Part shown: in pieces, positions 1 through 9,099 of the stretch
Layout of the letters: every line of letters begins with the position of its first letter
How positions within the stretch are numbered: the first letter of the stretch is position 1
DNA from: Desulforhabdus amnigena
GTDB taxonomy: Bacteria; Desulfobacterota; Syntrophobacteria; Syntrophobacterales; Syntrophobacteraceae
Direction: 5' to 3'
DNA: 64,000 nt
NCBI RefSeq assembly: GCF_027925305.1
Contig: NZ_BSDR01000001.1
Coordinates: 1,453,001-1,517,000 of the forward strand
Program-made: the position numbers and the translations under genes
Notes under the pieces: model-generated
Seen by the model: the letters and a program-made list of their open reading frames with translations, nothing else
Databases searched by the model: none
What the model was told of the DNA's origin: nothing

Positions 1-2686
1 TGGACCCGCGGCGGAAAAACCATGATTCCGAACGTAAAATGGAACGCGTACCCCGAATGGCTATGGGGATCACCGGCACACCGGCTTCAGCGGCCGCAGA
101 AAAGGCTCCCATATGGAAAGGAAGGAGCCCGGGCATTCGAGTGAAGGTTCCTTCCGGGAAAAACATCAACGGACGCCCCCCACGGGCCTTACCCGCGATG
201 CGCCGGGCATCTTCTATTCCCCGTTGTTTGTCGAAGCGATCCACAAACTCCGTTTCGATGCGGTTCAGAAACATTCGAAGACCTGCGTTTTTCAGGAGTT
301 CCGCCTTGGCCACAAAGTTTACGGGAACAGGCAGAACCCCCACCAGGACATAACTGTCCAGGTAGCTGGCATGGTTGACCACCATGACGCAGGTGCAATC
401 ACGGGGTATATTTTCCGCTCCTTGTATTGTAACCGGAATCCTCAATGCCCCGGAAAGAAACCTCGCCACCCTCTGCATGAACTTCCACCGCAGGGACAGG
501 TTCGGAAGAGTGAGGATCCCCAGCCAGACGAAGGGTGAAAGAATCCCCACCATCATCCAGGCGTACCCCGAGTAAAGCCCCGCGACGATCAGATTTTTGA
601 AACGCCTCATTTCCGGAACGAGACCCGACAGCACGACACGCAGGATCTGCCACCAGGCGGCACGTTGAGGACGGCCGATCTTGCCGCTTTCATAAAGTTC
701 ACGACTGGCGGCACGCCGGATTTTCCCGCTGGAAGTTTTGAGCACCGTGCCCGGTGGCGACAAAACCACTTCATCGGGGGGCATTTCCACCAGGTCCGTT
801 GTCAAGGCAGTGATTTTCTGCCGCAAGTTTTCCAGTTCGATGGGGTCCGTAAGCCGGGTTTCACAGAGCACGATCAGCCGCTCCGTACCAGAAACCGGGT
901 CGGCGCTCCCGAAGACGACGACATTTCCTTTGCGAATGCCGGCAAGGTTCCCCACCGCCTCTTCCAATTCCCTGGGGTAGATATTGCGGCCCGCGCGAAT
1001 GATGATGTCCTTGGTACGGCCTGTGATGAAAATGTCGCCGCCGGAGATGTACGCCAAGTCTCCCGAGTTCAGCCAGTCGCCATTGAAGAGGAGACGGTTT
1101 TGTTCCGGGTTTCGAAAATAACCGCTCGTGGTGGAAGGTCCGCGGAACTGGAGACGCCCCTCATGCCGTTCGGGCAGTTCACGGCCCGTCGGATCCAGGA
1201 TGCGAATCTCGTGCCCGGCCAAGGGACGGCCGCATGCAACGAAGCGAAGCGCGCGCGGGTCTTTTTCACTGACGGGTACGGCCCTGCCTTCGCGCGTAAA
1301 AATATCCCGGTCTATGGCATCGATGAGAGGGCCCCGGCCAAGGGGGGGAAAGGCCAACCCCACCGAGCTTTCCGCCAGACCGTAAACCGGCATGAGCGCT
1401 TCCCGCCTGAAACCATAACGGCTGAAGCGCTCGCAGAAACGTTCCAGGGTTTCCGGGCTCACGGGCTCGGCGCCATTGAAAGCACCTCTCCAGCAGCTGA
1501 GGTCCAGACCCTCCAAATCCTCTTCCCGCAGCCTTTTCAGACAAAGCTCATAACCAAAATTGGGTGCAGCCGACAGGGTCCCCCGATACCGATGAATGGC
1601 CCAAAGCCATCGCTCAGGCCTTGAAATGAAAGAAAGAGGAGACATGATGACCAGGGGGACGGCGTAGTAAAGGCTGCCCAGCCAGGCCCCGATCAATCCC
1701 ATATCGTGATAGAGGGGAAGCCAGCTGACAAAGACATCGGTCGGTTTGACTTCGAGTGCCTGCCCCATGGCGCGGATATTGGCCAGGAGATTGACATGAG
1801 TCAGAACCACCCCCTTGGGATTGCCGGTACTGCCTGAAGTGTACTGCAAAAAGGCCATATCCTGGGGGCCGAAAACAGGTTCCCTCCAGGTACCGGAAGC
1901 TGCAGAAAGTTCCTCCACCGTCACAACACTACGCAGGGTCTCCACCTGGGACTTGAGCAGCCTGGCGAAGGCCCTGGCTTCCGGCATGGTGATCAAAGTG
2001 ACAGCGGCACAGTTTCCCAGAATGGCCCGGTGTCTCCTCAGGTGCTCTTCCACCTGGCTCTTGCGCACCGGGGGATACATGGGAACAGGCACTCCGCCCG
2101 CCATCAGGATTCCCATGAAGGTGAAAAAGTAATCCTTGCCCGTGGGAAGCATGATGGCAACAGGCTCTGCGGGTTGCAGGCCATGTTTTTGCAGTCCCGC
2201 AGCCAATACTTCGGCTCCTTCCCAAAGCTGCACATAGGAAAGACTCTCCCCTTCCCCTTCATCACTGTAGAGGCGGATATGCAGGCGGTCGGGATGCCTG
2301 CGAACATGCCAAGCCAGCATCTCCACAAGAGTCTCGACGCTGTAGGGTTCGTCGCTCACATCATCGGGTTTCACAAGCAGCGTCTCGAAGGTCGCCGCCG
2401 CCCGTGGAGCGCCGGCGCACATGAGCGCCCTCAACAGATCGCGCGGCGTATCCGCATCCGCAAAAGTCCTTTCGGACAATGTGACTCCAAAATGACGTTC
2501 AATACGCGCAAGCAGTTCCATCCGGGAAAGGCTGTCCAACCCCAACTCACGGTCCAGCGAGACATCCAGGGTCACCCGCCTGGCGGCAGGCAGACCCGGA
2601 TGAAGTTCGGAGACCAGTTCCTGGATGATTTTAAAGAGGGAGTTCGATGCCTCTTTGGGGTCAAATATCGTCTTTTCTCCATTCAT
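1..2686 (-). CDS. ACP - fatty acyl-AMP/CoA ligase - PlsC acyltransferase fusion (3' end outside window)
   Basis: I translated this gene from the minus strand; it runs off the left edge, so about 895 codons are visible and no stop is seen. Residues ~1-85 look like an acyl carrier protein, with the phosphopantetheine serine in GLDSLSRMEL. Residues ~110-620 are an adenylate-forming ligase (TSGSTGNPKGVVLTH; SGDLAY; GRTKDIIIRAGRN). A hydrophobic stretch near residue 680 leads into a PlsC-type acyltransferase with the HxxxxD motif (NHASYLD) and FPEGTFTR. It would activate a fatty acid, possibly hold it on its own carrier domain, and transfer it to a lysophospholipid or similar acceptor at the membrane. 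Aas enzymes join the same two activities in the opposite order. The ATG at 2686 is the first in frame; its Shine-Dalgarno is weak. It lies 58 bp downstream of glnS on the same strand. Substrate is unknown. Confidence 0.85.
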   Translation of the reverse strand, partial: MNGEKTIFDPKEASNSLFKIIQELVSELHPGLPAARRVTLDVSLDRELGLDSLSRMELLARIERHFGVTLSERTFADADTPRDLLRALMCAGAPRAAATFETLLVKPDDVSDEPYSVETLVEMLAWHVRRHPDRLHIRLYSDEGEGESLSYVQLWEGAEVLAAGLQKHGLQPAEPVAIMLPTGKDYFFTFMGILMAGGVPVPMYPPVRKSQVEEHLRRHRAILGNCAAVTLITMPEARAFARLLKSQVETLRSVVTVEELSAASGTWREPVFGPQDMAFLQYTSGSTGNPKGVVLTHVNLLANIRAMGQALEVKPTDVFVSWLPLYHDMGLIGAWLGSLYYAVPLVIMSPLSFISRPERWLWAIHRYRGTLSAAPNFGYELCLKRLREEDLEGLDLSCWRGAFNGAEPVSPETLERFCERFSRYGFRREALMPVYGLAESSVGLAFPPLGRGPLIDAIDRDIFTREGRAVPVSEKDPRALRFVACGRPLAGHEIRILDPTGRELPERHEGRLQFRGPSTTSGYFRNPEQNRLLFNGDWLNSGDLAYISGGDIFITGRTKDIIIRAGRNIYPRELEEAVGNLAGIRKGNVVVFGSADPVSGTERLIVLCETRLTDPIELENLRQKITALTTDLVEMPPDEVVLSPPGTVLKTSSGKIRRAASRELYESGKIGRPQRAAWWQILRVVLSGLVPEMRRFKNLIVAGLYSGYAWMMVGILSPFVWLGILTLPNLSLRWKFMQRVARFLSGALRIPVTIQGAENIPRDCTCVMVVNHASYLDSYVLVGVLPVPVNFVAKAELLKNAGLRMFLNRIETEFVDRFDKQRGIEDARRIAGKARGGRPLMFFPEGTFTRMPGLLPFHMGAFSAAAEAGVPVIPIAIRGTRSILRSESWFFRRGS

Positions 2687-2704
2687 CTGACGCCCCCACG
2701 AGCC

Positions 2705-2720
2705 TTCCTTCATGAAGGAA
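2705..2720. promoter_or_regulatory. 16-bp perfect palindrome between glnS and the ligase fusion
   Basis: TTCCTTCATGAAGGAA is a perfect palindrome lying 18 bp before the start codon of the acyl ligase fusion. It could be an operator half-site pair or the stem of a small hairpin after glnS. No T-run follows, so a terminator is unlikely. No regulator is assigned. Confidence 0.3.
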
Positions 2721-2744
2721 CCGACCGATATGGCAGCTACCCGC

Positions 2745-4445
2745 CTACTTGCCTTCGGCTTTCATGATCTTGGCCCACGTGTCCCGCAGGGTCACCGTCC
2801 GATTGAAAACCAGTTTTTCTTCTGAAGAATCCACGGGATCCACACAGAAATACCCTTGCCGTTCAAACTGATAGCGGCTCCCTGCCGGAGCACCCTTCAG
2901 GCTGGGTTCCACCCAACAGGAAGGAAGCACTTCCAGGGATTTCGGGTTCAAGTGGGTTTTGAAATCCAGGCCATCCTTTTCGTCTGCGGGATTGGGCACG
3001 GAGAAAAGGTGGCCGTACAGCCTGACCTCGGCCTGGAGTGCGTGTGGGGCCGAAACCCAGTGCAGAGTGGCCTTAACCTTTCGGCCGTCTGGAGAATCGC
3101 CCCCTCTCGTTTCGGGATCGTAGGTACACCGAAGTTCGACGATCTCGCCGGTCTTTTCATCCTTCACGACCCCCACGCAGGTGATGTAGTAGGCGTAGCG
3201 CAGGCGCACTTCCCGGCCGGGAGAGAGGCGGTAAAACTTCTTGGGAGGATGCTCCATGAAGTCTTCCTTTTCGATATAGAGCACCCGCGAAAAGGGTACT
3301 TTCCGCGTCCCCATGCCGGCATCCTCGGGATTGTTGACGGCCTCCAGTTCTTCCACCTGGTCTTCGGGATAGTTTTCTATAACCACCCGCAGGGGATTCA
3401 ATACCCCCATGACCCGTGGAGCTTTCTTATTCAGGTCCTCACGGATGCAGTATTCGAGCAGGGCGATATCGACCGTGCTCTCCTTTTTGCCCACACCGAT
3501 GCGTTCACAAAAGTTCCTAATGGATTCCGGAGTATATCCACGCCTTCGCATGCCGGCGAGCGTCGGCATACGGGGATCGTCCCAGCCCGTCACATGCCCT
3601 TCCTGGACGAGTTGCAGAAGTTTCCGTTTGCTCATGACCGTATAGCTCAGGTTGAGCCGCGCAAACTCGATCTGCTGAGGGTGGCATTCCAGCTCCAGTT
3701 CGTCCAGAAACCAGTCGTAGAGGGGACGATGGTCTTCATATTCCATGGTGCAGATGGAATGGGTGATACCTTCAATGGAATCGGAAATGCCGTGGGCATA
3801 GTCGTACATGGGGTAAATACACCATTTGTCACCCGTCCTGTGGTGTTCCAGATGGCGAATGCGGTACATGACGGGGTCCCGCATGTTCAAGTTGGGAGAA
3901 GCCATGTCGATTTTGGCTCGAAGCACATGTGCGCCATCTTCGAATTCCCCCGCCCGCATACGCTGAAAGAGATCCAGGTTTTCTTCAACGGAACGGTTTC
4001 GGTAGGGACTGTCCTTGCCGGGCTCGGTCAGAGTGCCGCGGTACTGCCTTATTTCATCGCCACTTAGACTGCAAACATAGGCCTTTCCCGCTTTGATCAA
4101 CTGTAGCGCGTATTGATAGAGCTGTTCAAAGTAATCGGAAGCGTGAAAGAGCCGATCCCCCCAATCAAACCCCAGCCACCGGACATCCGCCTGGATGGAA
4201 TCTACATATTCAACTTCCTCTTTTCCAGGATTGGTGTCATCGAAGCGAAAATTGCACACGCCTCCAAATTCCGCCGCGAGTCCGAAATTGAGGCAGATGG
4301 ATTTGGCATGCCCTATGTGGAGATAACCGTTGGGTTCGGGCGGAAATCGGGTGACCACCCGGCCATTGTTTTTATTGGCTTTCACATCTTCCGCAATGAT
4401 TGTACGGATGAAATTCGGCGGAGGTGTAAAATCAATCGCACTCAT
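2745..4445 (-). CDS. glnS: glutaminyl-tRNA synthetase
   Basis: Charges tRNA-Gln with glutamine in the cytoplasm (class Ic synthetase). The 566-residue product is close to the E. coli enzyme in length. The HIGH motif is at residues 43-46 ([10 protein letters not shown]) and the KMSKS equivalent is VMSKRKL, followed by the anticodon-binding beta-barrel domains; the terminal motif TLRDTWAK is typical of the family. Two starts are possible: GTG at 4451 and ATG at 4445. AGGGAG sits 8 nt before the ATG but only 2 nt before the GTG, so the ATG is preferred. Bacterial GlnRS is a transferred eukaryote-type enzyme found in only part of the bacteria. Its presence implies direct Gln-tRNA charging here. 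Confidence 0.97.
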   Translation of the reverse strand: MSAIDFTPPPNFIRTIIAEDVKANKNNGRVVTRFPPEPNGYLHIGHAKSICLNFGLAAEFGGVCNFRFDDTNPGKEEVEYVDSIQADVRWLGFDWGDRLFHASDYFEQLYQYALQLIKAGKAYVCSLSGDEIRQYRGTLTEPGKDSPYRNRSVEENLDLFQRMRAGEFEDGAHVLRAKIDMASPNLNMRDPVMYRIRHLEHHRTGDKWCIYPMYDYAHGISDSIEGITHSICTMEYEDHRPLYDWFLDELELECHPQQIEFARLNLSYTVMSKRKLLQLVQEGHVTGWDDPRMPTLAGMRRRGYTPESIRNFCERIGVGKKESTVDIALLEYCIREDLNKKAPRVMGVLNPLRVVIENYPEDQVEELEAVNNPEDAGMGTRKVPFSRVLYIEKEDFMEHPPKKFYRLSPGREVRLRYAYYITCVGVVKDEKTGEIVELRCTYDPETRGGDSPDGRKVKATLHWVSAPHALQAEVRLYGHLFSVPNPADEKDGLDFKTHLNPKSLEVLPSCWVEPSLKGAPAGSRYQFERQGYFCVDPVDSSEEKLVFNRTVTLRDTWAKIMKAEGK

Positions 4446-4795
4446 ACTCACAGCTCCCTATTGGATTTCGTTTTTGATTTCATCATATGAAATATTGGAA
4501 TATTCGTGTGGTATCCACACCATTTTTTCTCAGGCCCCTCATTTCTCATAACACATGCGTTGAATGAATCTCACCCACAAAGAATTTTGTTTACCACAAA
4601 ATCACGATCCTTCGAATGTAAAATGTTTAAAACATTGCCCCGTAGCGCTTCCGAAACAGTCATGCGAAATTTTGCTCATTTCATCTTTATTTATGGTTTA
4701 AAAGTTTCATCGGGGCTGATATTGAGAATCATGCGCAGCAAAGGAACAAGCGGGCTATTTGTGTTAACTATTTTCTCTGAAAGGATTGACTGTAA
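4446..4795. other. 350-bp divergent intergenic region between glnS and the purF-like gene
   Basis: No gene is seen. It holds an AATATT-GG-AATATT palindrome at 4491-4504, a GTGTGG-TAT-CCACAC hairpin at 4506-4520, and a Fur-box-like stretch at 4718-4736 (14 of 19 positions match the classical consensus by eye). Promoters for both flanking genes must lie here, but none is clear enough to call. Confidence 0.4.
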
Positions 4796-6199
4796 ATGGG
4801 TGGATTTTTTGGCGTCGTTTCTAAAGAAGATTGTGTGAGAGAACTCTTTTACGGGACCGATTATCATTCTCATTTGGGCACAAAAAGAGGCGGACTCGCT
4901 GTAGTGAACTCCGAAGGGTTCCAAAGATCCATCCACAATATCGAGAATGCATATTTCAGATCCAAGTTCGAACCCGATCTGGCCAACTTCCATGGAAACA
5001 AAGGCATAGGCGTCATCAGCGACTATGACGCGCAACCCATCATTATTGATTCTCACCTTGGAAAATTCGCCATCGTCACCGTGGGCAAAATCACTAATAT
5101 CGATGAACTCAGGAGCAGAGCCTTCCTTAAAAGATCATTTTTTTCCGAAGCGAGCGCCGGCCACATCAATCCAACCGAACTGGCAGCAATGCTGATTTGC
5201 GAAGAGACTTCCTTCGAGGACGGCATTCAAAACGTTTACACATCCATCAAGGGGTCCTGTTCCATGCTGATCCTGACGGAAAAGGGCCTTTATGCCGCGA
5301 GGGACAAGTTGGGCCGAACCCCCATCGTCATCGGCAAAAGAGACGGGGCTTATGCCGTATCCTCCGAAACGTGCGCGTTTCCGAATCTGGGGTTTGATAT
5401 AGACAAATACGTCGGTCCCGGCGAAATCGTCTTCATCACCGCCGAATCCCATGAACAGAGGAAGGCACCTGGGGACCAAATGCAGATTTGCTCCTTTCTT
5501 TGGGTCTACTACGGTTATCCCGCATCCTGTTATGAAGGCATAAATGTAGAGCAGGTGCGATACCGATGCGGCTCAGCGCTGGCCAGAAAAGACGATGTCC
5601 TTGTCGACTGCGTTTCGGGAATTCCAGACTCGGGAATCGGTCATGCCCTGGGATATGCCAATGAGAAATGCATTCCTTACATGCGTCCCTATGTGAAGTA
5701 CACTCCCACCTGGCCCAGAAGCTTCATGCCTCAGAACCAGCGCATGCGTGACCTCGTGGCCAAAATGAAACTCATTCCCGTACGGGCGCTCATAGAAGGA
5801 AAAAGGATTCTATTTTGTGAAGATTCCATCGTGCGCGGCACTCAACTGCAGGATAATGTTCAGATACTCTATGACTACGGCGTCCTCGAGGTACACATGC
5901 GGCCCGCATGCCCCACTCTCATCTTCCCTTGCGAATTCCTCAACTTTTCAACATCGCGATCCACACTGGACCTCGCCGGCCGAAAAGCCATAAAAGAGAT
6001 TGAAGGCCGCGACGACAAGTTCCTGGACGAATATGCCACTGCAGGAACCACTAAAAACAGTGATATGATCGAGAGAATCCGGAAACGATTGCGCCTCAGT
6101 TCGTTGAAATACCAGGAGATGGACGACCTGGTGGCGGCCATCGGCCTCCCCAAGGAAAAGCTGTGCACGCACTGCTGGGACGGAACAGGCTATTCTTGA
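4796..6199 (+). CDS. PurF-like amidophosphoribosyltransferase lacking the catalytic N-terminal cysteine
   Basis: This 467-residue protein has the two-domain plan of glutamine PRPP amidotransferase: an N-terminal Ntn-hydrolase glutaminase fold, then a type I phosphoribosyltransferase. The PRTase half keeps GIPDSG, a MPQNQRMRDL segment and the PRPP loop CEDSIVRGTQL near residue 340. A cysteine pair (CTHC) sits near the C-terminus, where some PurF proteins have cluster ligands. The normal start Met-Cys-Gly is Met-Gly-Gly here (MGGFFGVVS), so the glutaminase nucleophile is absent; the RGQ-type loop reads GTKRGG. The start is well supported because no upstream in-frame start offers a cysteine. It may use free ammonia, another nitrogen donor, or have a regulatory role. 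From memory, similar MGGFFG proteins occur in Clostridia and Bacteroidetes. AAGGA lies 10 nt upstream of the ATG. Confidence 0.85.
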   Translation: MGGFFGVVSKEDCVRELFYGTDYHSHLGTKRGGLAVVNSEGFQRSIHNIENAYFRSKFEPDLANFHGNKGIGVISDYDAQPIIIDSHLGKFAIVTVGKITNIDELRSRAFLKRSFFSEASAGHINPTELAAMLICEETSFEDGIQNVYTSIKGSCSMLILTEKGLYAARDKLGRTPIVIGKRDGAYAVSSETCAFPNLGFDIDKYVGPGEIVFITAESHEQRKAPGDQMQICSFLWVYYGYPASCYEGINVEQVRYRCGSALARKDDVLVDCVSGIPDSGIGHALGYANEKCIPYMRPYVKYTPTWPRSFMPQNQRMRDLVAKMKLIPVRALIEGKRILFCEDSIVRGTQLQDNVQILYDYGVLEVHMRPACPTLIFPCEFLNFSTSRSTLDLAGRKAIKEIEGRDDKFLDEYATAGTTKNSDMIERIRKRLRLSSLKYQEMDDLVAAIGLPKEKLCTHCWDGTGYS

Positions 6200-6274
6200 T
6201 TCCATTCTTTGCTGACAAGGTTCCGCCTGGTCGCAGAGAGGTGATGTTTTGAAATCTTCCTTCCCTTACGGATA

Positions 6275-7399
6275 CTATATCAAAAACGACCATAGAGCTC
6301 CCGCAGCAATGGCAGAGCCTATGACGCCGGAAATATTGGGAGCCATTGCATGCATCAGCAGATAATTACCGGGGTCTTCACGATTTCCCAACAGTTGCAC
6401 CACACGAGCCGAGTCCGGCACAGCCGAAACACCTGCCGCCCCCAACAGAGGATTGATTTTTTCCTGGACAAACAGGTTCATCAGCTTGGCAAAAACGACT
6501 CCCGCTGCCGTTGCTACCATGAATGAAGCGGCTCCCAGAACAAAAATCCCGATGGAACTCGCTGTCAGAAAGACATCGGCCTGGGTGGAAGCCCCTACCG
6601 TGATTCCAAGCAAAATGGTGACCGTATCGATGACGGTGCTTCTGGCAACAATCGCCAGTCGATCCACCACAAGGCACTCTTTCAAGAGATTTCCAAAGAA
6701 GAGCATTCCCAGCAGCGGCAGGGCGGCAGGGGCCACAAAGCAACACAATAGAAACCCCACTATGGGGAAGATGATTTTTTCACGTTTGCTGACGGGACGC
6801 GGATCCTTCATGCGGATCAGCCGCTCTTTTCGAGTCGTGAGAAGCTTCATTATGGGAGGCTGAATGACCGGCACCAGAGCCATGTAAGAATACGCCGCTA
6901 TGGCGATGGGACCGATCAAATGAGGAGCAAGCTTCGCTGTGAGAAAAATAGCCGTGGGACCATCAGCTCCTCCGATAATACCGATGGAACCCGCCTCCGT
7001 TGGTGCAAACCCCAGAGCAAGTGCACCGAGAAAAGTCAGAAAAATGCCGAATTGCGCTGCCGCTCCCAGCAACATCAACCGGGGCTGGGCCAGCATGTAG
7101 GAAAAGTCCGTCATGGCCCCGATCCCAAGAAAAATGAGGGGAGGATAGATTCCCTGCAGGACTCCAAAATAGAGATAACGCAGGACGCTCCCCTCTTCAT
7201 AAATCCCGAGTCCCAGTCCCTTGAACACGGGCACATTCCCCATGAGAATGCCAAACCCGATGGGAATAAGAAGGAAAGGTTCGTAATGTCTTGCTACGCC
7301 CAGGTAAATAAAAGTGATTCCCACGGCGATCATGATCAGGTGGCGGTAGTCCGCCATAGCAAATCCCGTGTTTTGCCAAAATTCGAGTAAGAGTTCCAT
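6275..7399 (-). CDS. sodium-translocating decarboxylase beta subunit (OadB/GcdB/MmdB family)
   Basis: The 374-residue integral membrane protein has about ten hydrophobic segments and the family signature GGADGPTAIF, which supplies an aspartate in the sodium channel. In this family the beta subunit removes CO2 from carboxybiotin and couples it to Na+ export across the inner membrane. Partners would be a carboxyltransferase (compare mmdA at 52-53.5 kb), a biotin carrier and small gamma/delta subunits; none is adjacent. I chose ATG 7399 (MELLLEFWQ) over the upstream TTG at 7432, because AGGGAGG lies 12 nt before it and other family members start at this point. Which acyl-CoA or keto acid it serves cannot be read from this subunit; methylmalonyl-CoA is the inference. 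Confidence 0.92.
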   Translation of the reverse strand: MELLLEFWQNTGFAMADYRHLIMIAVGITFIYLGVARHYEPFLLIPIGFGILMGNVPVFKGLGLGIYEEGSVLRYLYFGVLQGIYPPLIFLGIGAMTDFSYMLAQPRLMLLGAAAQFGIFLTFLGALALGFAPTEAGSIGIIGGADGPTAIFLTAKLAPHLIGPIAIAAYSYMALVPVIQPPIMKLLTTRKERLIRMKDPRPVSKREKIIFPIVGFLLCCFVAPAALPLLGMLFFGNLLKECLVVDRLAIVARSTVIDTVTILLGITVGASTQADVFLTASSIGIFVLGAASFMVATAAGVVFAKLMNLFVQEKINPLLGAAGVSAVPDSARVVQLLGNREDPGNYLLMHAMAPNISGVIGSAIAAGALWSFLI

Positions 7400-7968
7400 C
7401 GCTTCCCATCGACCTCCCTTACAAGACCTCAAAACACTTGGACTTTTCGAGGCACTCCCTTGATTTTAGGACTTTTCTTGAAACCTGTTCCTCAATCGTT
7501 CAGTTATTGTGCGATGTTTCGGCCTTTAGCTAGACTTTGCCAGATTACCTGTGCGGCTATGTACTTGATGTGCTCGGTCATGCTCGGAATTCCATAACCA
7601 GATACTGGATTCAACGATTCCAATGGCCTGCGGTAAAATCCGACAATGTCGAAGTAGAATCCTGAGGATCTTAGGGGGTGAACCGCTCTTGAAATCCCCT
7701 TTTACCACGGAGGCACAGAGATCACGGAGGAATCCGGTAAGAATTCCAAAACCTTCTCCGTCCCCTTCGTGTCTCCGTGGTGAATAACGGGACATTAGAA
7801 TCCACCAACTCCCTTACCGCCGGATCTCAAATTTAAGGCAATGCCTATTCAGAGTAGATCTGGGATGAATGCTCGTTCCATTTCTATCGCAAGCCCTTCG
7901 ATAGCTGTCAAAGCCGGCTTCCGACTCCTTGTTTAGAGTTCGTGCCTTCCATATTACTCACCGCAGGA
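7400..7968. other. 569-bp intergenic region
   Basis: No convincing gene is present. The middle is occupied by the CACGGAG inverted repeat described separately. The small minus-strand frame through 7526-7795 simply reads that repeat. No promoter is clear. Confidence 0.5.
7701..7783. repeat. CACGGAG-type imperfect inverted repeat
   Basis: Left arm 7701-7735 and right arm 7749-7783 are imperfect reverse complements built around TACCACGGAGGCACAGAG and its complement. The unit CACGGAG recurs within each arm. Similar ACCACGGAGACACGGAG strings are known as dispersed intergenic repeats in several environmental phyla; that is recall, not a search. It would form a long hairpin if transcribed. Confidence 0.65.
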
Positions 7969-9030
7969 TCAACTCTTGACGAGTTCTCTCACCTTCTGCA
8001 CGAACGTCTTCATCTCCGCTTCGGTGCCGATGGTGACGCGCAAGTGGTTCCGCACGCGGGGCTTGTCGAAGTAACGCACAAGAATCCCTTCGTCTCGAAG
8101 CTTTTGAAACAGCACTTTTGCAGGAAGCCTTTCGTGCTGGATGAGTATGAAATTGGCCTTGGAAGGAACAACTGAAAATCCCAATCCACCCAGCTCCTTC
8201 GTCGTCCACTCTCTTGTTTCGATCACCTTGCGACAGGTTTCCTGAAAGTACTCCTCATCTTTGATGGATTCCAAAGCCCCGGCAAGGGCCAAACGATCCA
8301 ATGTGTAGGAATTGAACGAATTTTTTGTACGGTCAAGCCCTTCTATCAGCTCCTGTTCCCCCACGGCAAACCCCACTCTCAGCCCAGCCAGGGACCTGGA
8401 CTTGGAGAGCGTTTGAATGATCAAAAGGTTCGGGTATTTTTTTATGAGAGGAATAGCCGTCTCTCCCCCGAAGTCAATATAGGCTTCATCCACGACCACA
8501 GCGGAACCGGTGTTCGCCTCGAGCAGTCTTTCGATTTCCTCAGGGGAAATGCAATTGGCCGTCAAAGCATTGGGGTTGGCAAAGATGATTCCCCCGTTGG
8601 GTCGAATGTAGTCCTTCAAGTCGATGGTGAAATCCGGCCTGATGGGGATGCGTTTGGCTTCGATGTTGAAAAGATTGCAGTAGGCATCATAAAAACTGTA
8701 CGTCACATCTGGAAAAAGGAGCGGAAGATCCTGTTTGAAAAAAGTAAAAAACGCGAGGGCGAGGATCTCGTCGGAACCGTTTCCCACAAATACATTCCCG
8801 GAATCCACCCCGTGATATTTGGCAATGGCGTCCCGCAAGTCCTCGCAGTTGGGGTCCGGATAGAGTTTGAGCAGGTCATTGGCAGCGTGCTTGATCGCCT
8901 CTATGACCCTTGGAGAGGGAGGATAAGGGTTCTCGTTGGTGTTTAGCTTGATGTAACGCCTGTCCTTGGGCTGTTCGCCGGGAACATACGGCTCCAGGTC
9001 TGAAACAATTTTACTCCAATATCGGCTCAT
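7969..9030 (-). CDS. hisC: histidinol-phosphate aminotransferase
   Basis: A PLP-dependent class I/II aminotransferase of 353 residues. It converts imidazole acetol phosphate and glutamate to histidinol phosphate. Family marks are KLNTNENPYPPSP near the N-terminus, the NPN segment of IIFANPNALT, VVDEAYIDFGG, and the Schiff-base lysine in LSKSRSLAGLRVG. It stands alone rather than in a his operon; hisA is about 34 kb away in the window. Some HisC proteins also act on aromatic amino acids, which cannot be excluded. The ATG at 9030 is the only reasonable start. Confidence 0.95.
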   Translation of the reverse strand: MSRYWSKIVSDLEPYVPGEQPKDRRYIKLNTNENPYPPSPRVIEAIKHAANDLLKLYPDPNCEDLRDAIAKYHGVDSGNVFVGNGSDEILALAFFTFFKQDLPLLFPDVTYSFYDAYCNLFNIEAKRIPIRPDFTIDLKDYIRPNGGIIFANPNALTANCISPEEIERLLEANTGSAVVVDEAYIDFGGETAIPLIKKYPNLLIIQTLSKSRSLAGLRVGFAVGEQELIEGLDRTKNSFNSYTLDRLALAGALESIKDEEYFQETCRKVIETREWTTKELGGLGFSVVPSKANFILIQHERLPAKVLFQKLRDEGILVRYFDKPRVRNHLRVTIGTEAEMKTFVQKVRELVKS

Positions 9031-9099
9031 TTAGTTTTTCCAATCCGTTCAGACATACATATAACATAATTAGTTAAAATATCAGATAAATTCTCTTGA

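Noticed and set aside
2856-4067. A 403-codon plus-strand open frame across glnS
   Set aside because: It is antisense to an unambiguous glutaminyl-tRNA synthetase and has no family resemblance; open only because of GC-rich codon use.
7526-7795. An 89-codon minus-strand frame
   Set aside because: It reads through the CACGGAG inverted repeat and has repeat-derived residues only.
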